NCBI GenBank assembly: GCA_028752905.1
Contig: JAQNBH010000003.1
Span: 25,235,989 to 25,299,988, forward strand
Direction of reading: 5' to 3'
DNA: 64,000 nucleotides
Origin: Cladorhizidae sp. MBARI D1340-BT2
Lineage: Eukaryota; Porifera; Demospongiae; Poecilosclerida; Cladorhizidae
Under the pieces are notes generated by a model, which saw nothing but the letters and a program-made list of their open reading frames with translations, made no database searches and had not been told where the DNA came from. This document shows, in pieces, positions 63,201-64,000 of this stretch (position 1 is the first letter of the stretch; each line of letters starts with the position of its first letter). Made by a program: the position numbers and the translations under genes.

Positions 63201-64000
63201 GTACTCAAAATTTTGGCACGTACAAAAGACAGATAATTAGAAGGGCTATCCGGTGATATAAAAAATTTCTTTTTTGGGTAAAGTGTAGAAAAGTTATGAG
63301 CTTTACGGCAAAAAAGCAAGATTTTTGGGGGGAAAATGAGAAACATATAGACCAAATTAGGGCAAATATCAAGATAGAGAACACATAATGAAACCTATCA
63401 TTCGAATCATATCAAGTCCATTACAGTGAAGTGTGCAGAATATTATGGATGTTTGATATCAACAGAGAGCACAGGGAGAGACCTATCTTAATAGCTATAT
63501 ATCAAGTTTATACAGTGAAGTGTGGAGAATCTATGAAGCTAACCTGTTTAGCATCAAGATAGAGAACACATAGAGAAACCTATCTTGTGATTCTATGTAT
63601 GCAGAATATACGGATGTTTGGTATCAAGAGAGAGAACAGAGAGAGGCCTACCTTTAGAGCTATATATCAAGTCTATTCAGTGAAGTGTGGAGAATCTATG
63701 AAGCTAACATGTTTAGCTCAAGATAGAGAACACTGAGAGATACCTATCTTGCAAGTCCACTACAGTGAAGTGTGCAGAATATATGGATGTTTGGTATCAA
63801 GAGAGAGCACTTAGAGAGTCCTATCTTAATAGCTATACATCAAGTCTATTCAGTGAAGTGTGGATAATCTACGAAGCTAACATGTTTAGCATCAAGTAAG
63901 AGTACAATTCATAACTGCCCTAATTAACAAGACCAAAGTCCCAGATTTTGTCAACTGATAGAGAAGGCCCTTATCTGCAACATGTCAACAGATTATCAAT
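60278..64000. repeat. 5853-bp higher-order unit, copy 2 (M68-M72, runs off the window)
   Basis: Unit starts at 60278, 61186, 62094, 63003 and 63911 are each exactly 5853 bp after M61 to M65. M69 matches M62, and M70 shares gcgttacgg and gcaatattttt with M63 but has G5A5 where M63 has G6A4. The last 90 bases are the start of M72. If the duplication is complete, another 403-bp monomer would lie beyond the right edge. Confidence 0.88.

Larger units (their letters stand above)
1..64000. repeat. Satellite DNA array, 909-bp monomer, head to tail
   Basis: The motif ataactgccctaattaac recurs in the same orientation from base 1 to the end. Unit starts are 1, 910, 1819, 2728, 4240, 5149, 5719, 6628, 7537, 8446, 9354, 10263, 11171, 12079, 12895, 13804, 14713, 15622, 16531, 17440, 18256, 19165, 20073, 20889, 21798, 22614, 23523, 24432, 25341, 26250, 27159, 28068, 28977, 29886, 30795, 31704, 32613, 33522, 34431, 35340, 36249, 37158, 38067, 38976, 39885, 40794, 41703, 42611, 43520, 44429, 45338, 46247, 47155, 48064, 48973, 49882, 50791, 51698, 52607, 53516, 54425, 55333, 56241, 57150, 58058, 58966, 59875, 60278, 61186, 62094, 63003 and 63911 (called M1 to M72 here). 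Spacing is 909 bp, or 907-908 where single bases are lost in short A runs. Exceptions are M4 (1512), M6 (570), M14, M20, M23 and M25 (816 each) and M67 (403). No inversion and no interrupting element was seen. The phase is arbitrary, chosen at base 1. Neighbouring units usually differ at only a few bases. The satellite family is not recognised. Confidence 0.99.

Noticed and set aside
1..64000. Ribosomal DNA intergenic spacer or 5S gene array
   Set aside because: A non-repetitive part plus subrepeats resembles a spacer, but 909-bp units cannot hold large rRNA genes and I see no 5S rRNA sequence or internal promoter in the unit.
1..64000. Bacterial or phage accessory region
   Set aside because: No reading frame longer than 112 codons in 64 kb, no ribosome-binding sites with credible genes, and a satellite organisation not known from bacteria.

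Overview
The whole 64 kb window is one head-to-tail satellite DNA array. I find no credible protein-coding gene, no tRNA or rRNA gene, no intact mobile element and no unique flanking sequence, and the array runs off both ends. The lack of genes over 64 kb, the long tandem monomer, the higher-order repeats and the CpG shortage all point to a eukaryotic chromosome, probably centromeric, pericentromeric, subtelomeric or other heterochromatin. I do not recognise the satellite and cannot name the species. By hand count the first monomer is about 37% GC and holds about 10 CpG sites where about 31 would be expected.

The basic monomer is 909 bp. I count 71 units that start and finish in the window plus a 90-bp partial at the right end; 64 units are 907-909 bp and seven are rearranged. 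Each monomer has two domains. The first ~365 bp is non-repetitive and rich in A and T tracts. The last ~545 bp is an older tandem repeat: three tetramers of 185, 164 and 175 bp, each made of four ~43-53 bp blocks in the order A-B-A'-B', nearly all starting with (a)tcaag. The third B' block ends in a perfect 16-bp palindrome. The organisation is therefore nested: ~45 bp, ~90 bp, ~175 bp, 909 bp, then multi-monomer higher-order repeats.

Layout: 1-12078 holds ordinary monomers plus two rearranged ones (a 1512-bp fusion at 2728 and a 570-bp unit at 5149). 12079-23522 holds three trimeric then two dimeric higher-order units, marked by 816-bp monomers with a 93-bp deletion. 23523-41702 is the most homogeneous part, with a 3636-bp duplication. 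41703-49881 holds two copies of a four-monomer block offset by 4544 bp. 49882-64000 is the most diverged part, with two new monomer subfamilies, a 5853-bp duplication and a 403-bp monomer that has lost its whole subrepeat domain.

The window reads as a record of unequal exchange at every scale. The most interesting signals are the nested A/B architecture with its palindrome, the concentration of monomer-to-monomer variation in a ~150-bp stretch of the non-repetitive domain, and deletions whose breakpoints often sit on subrepeat boundaries.
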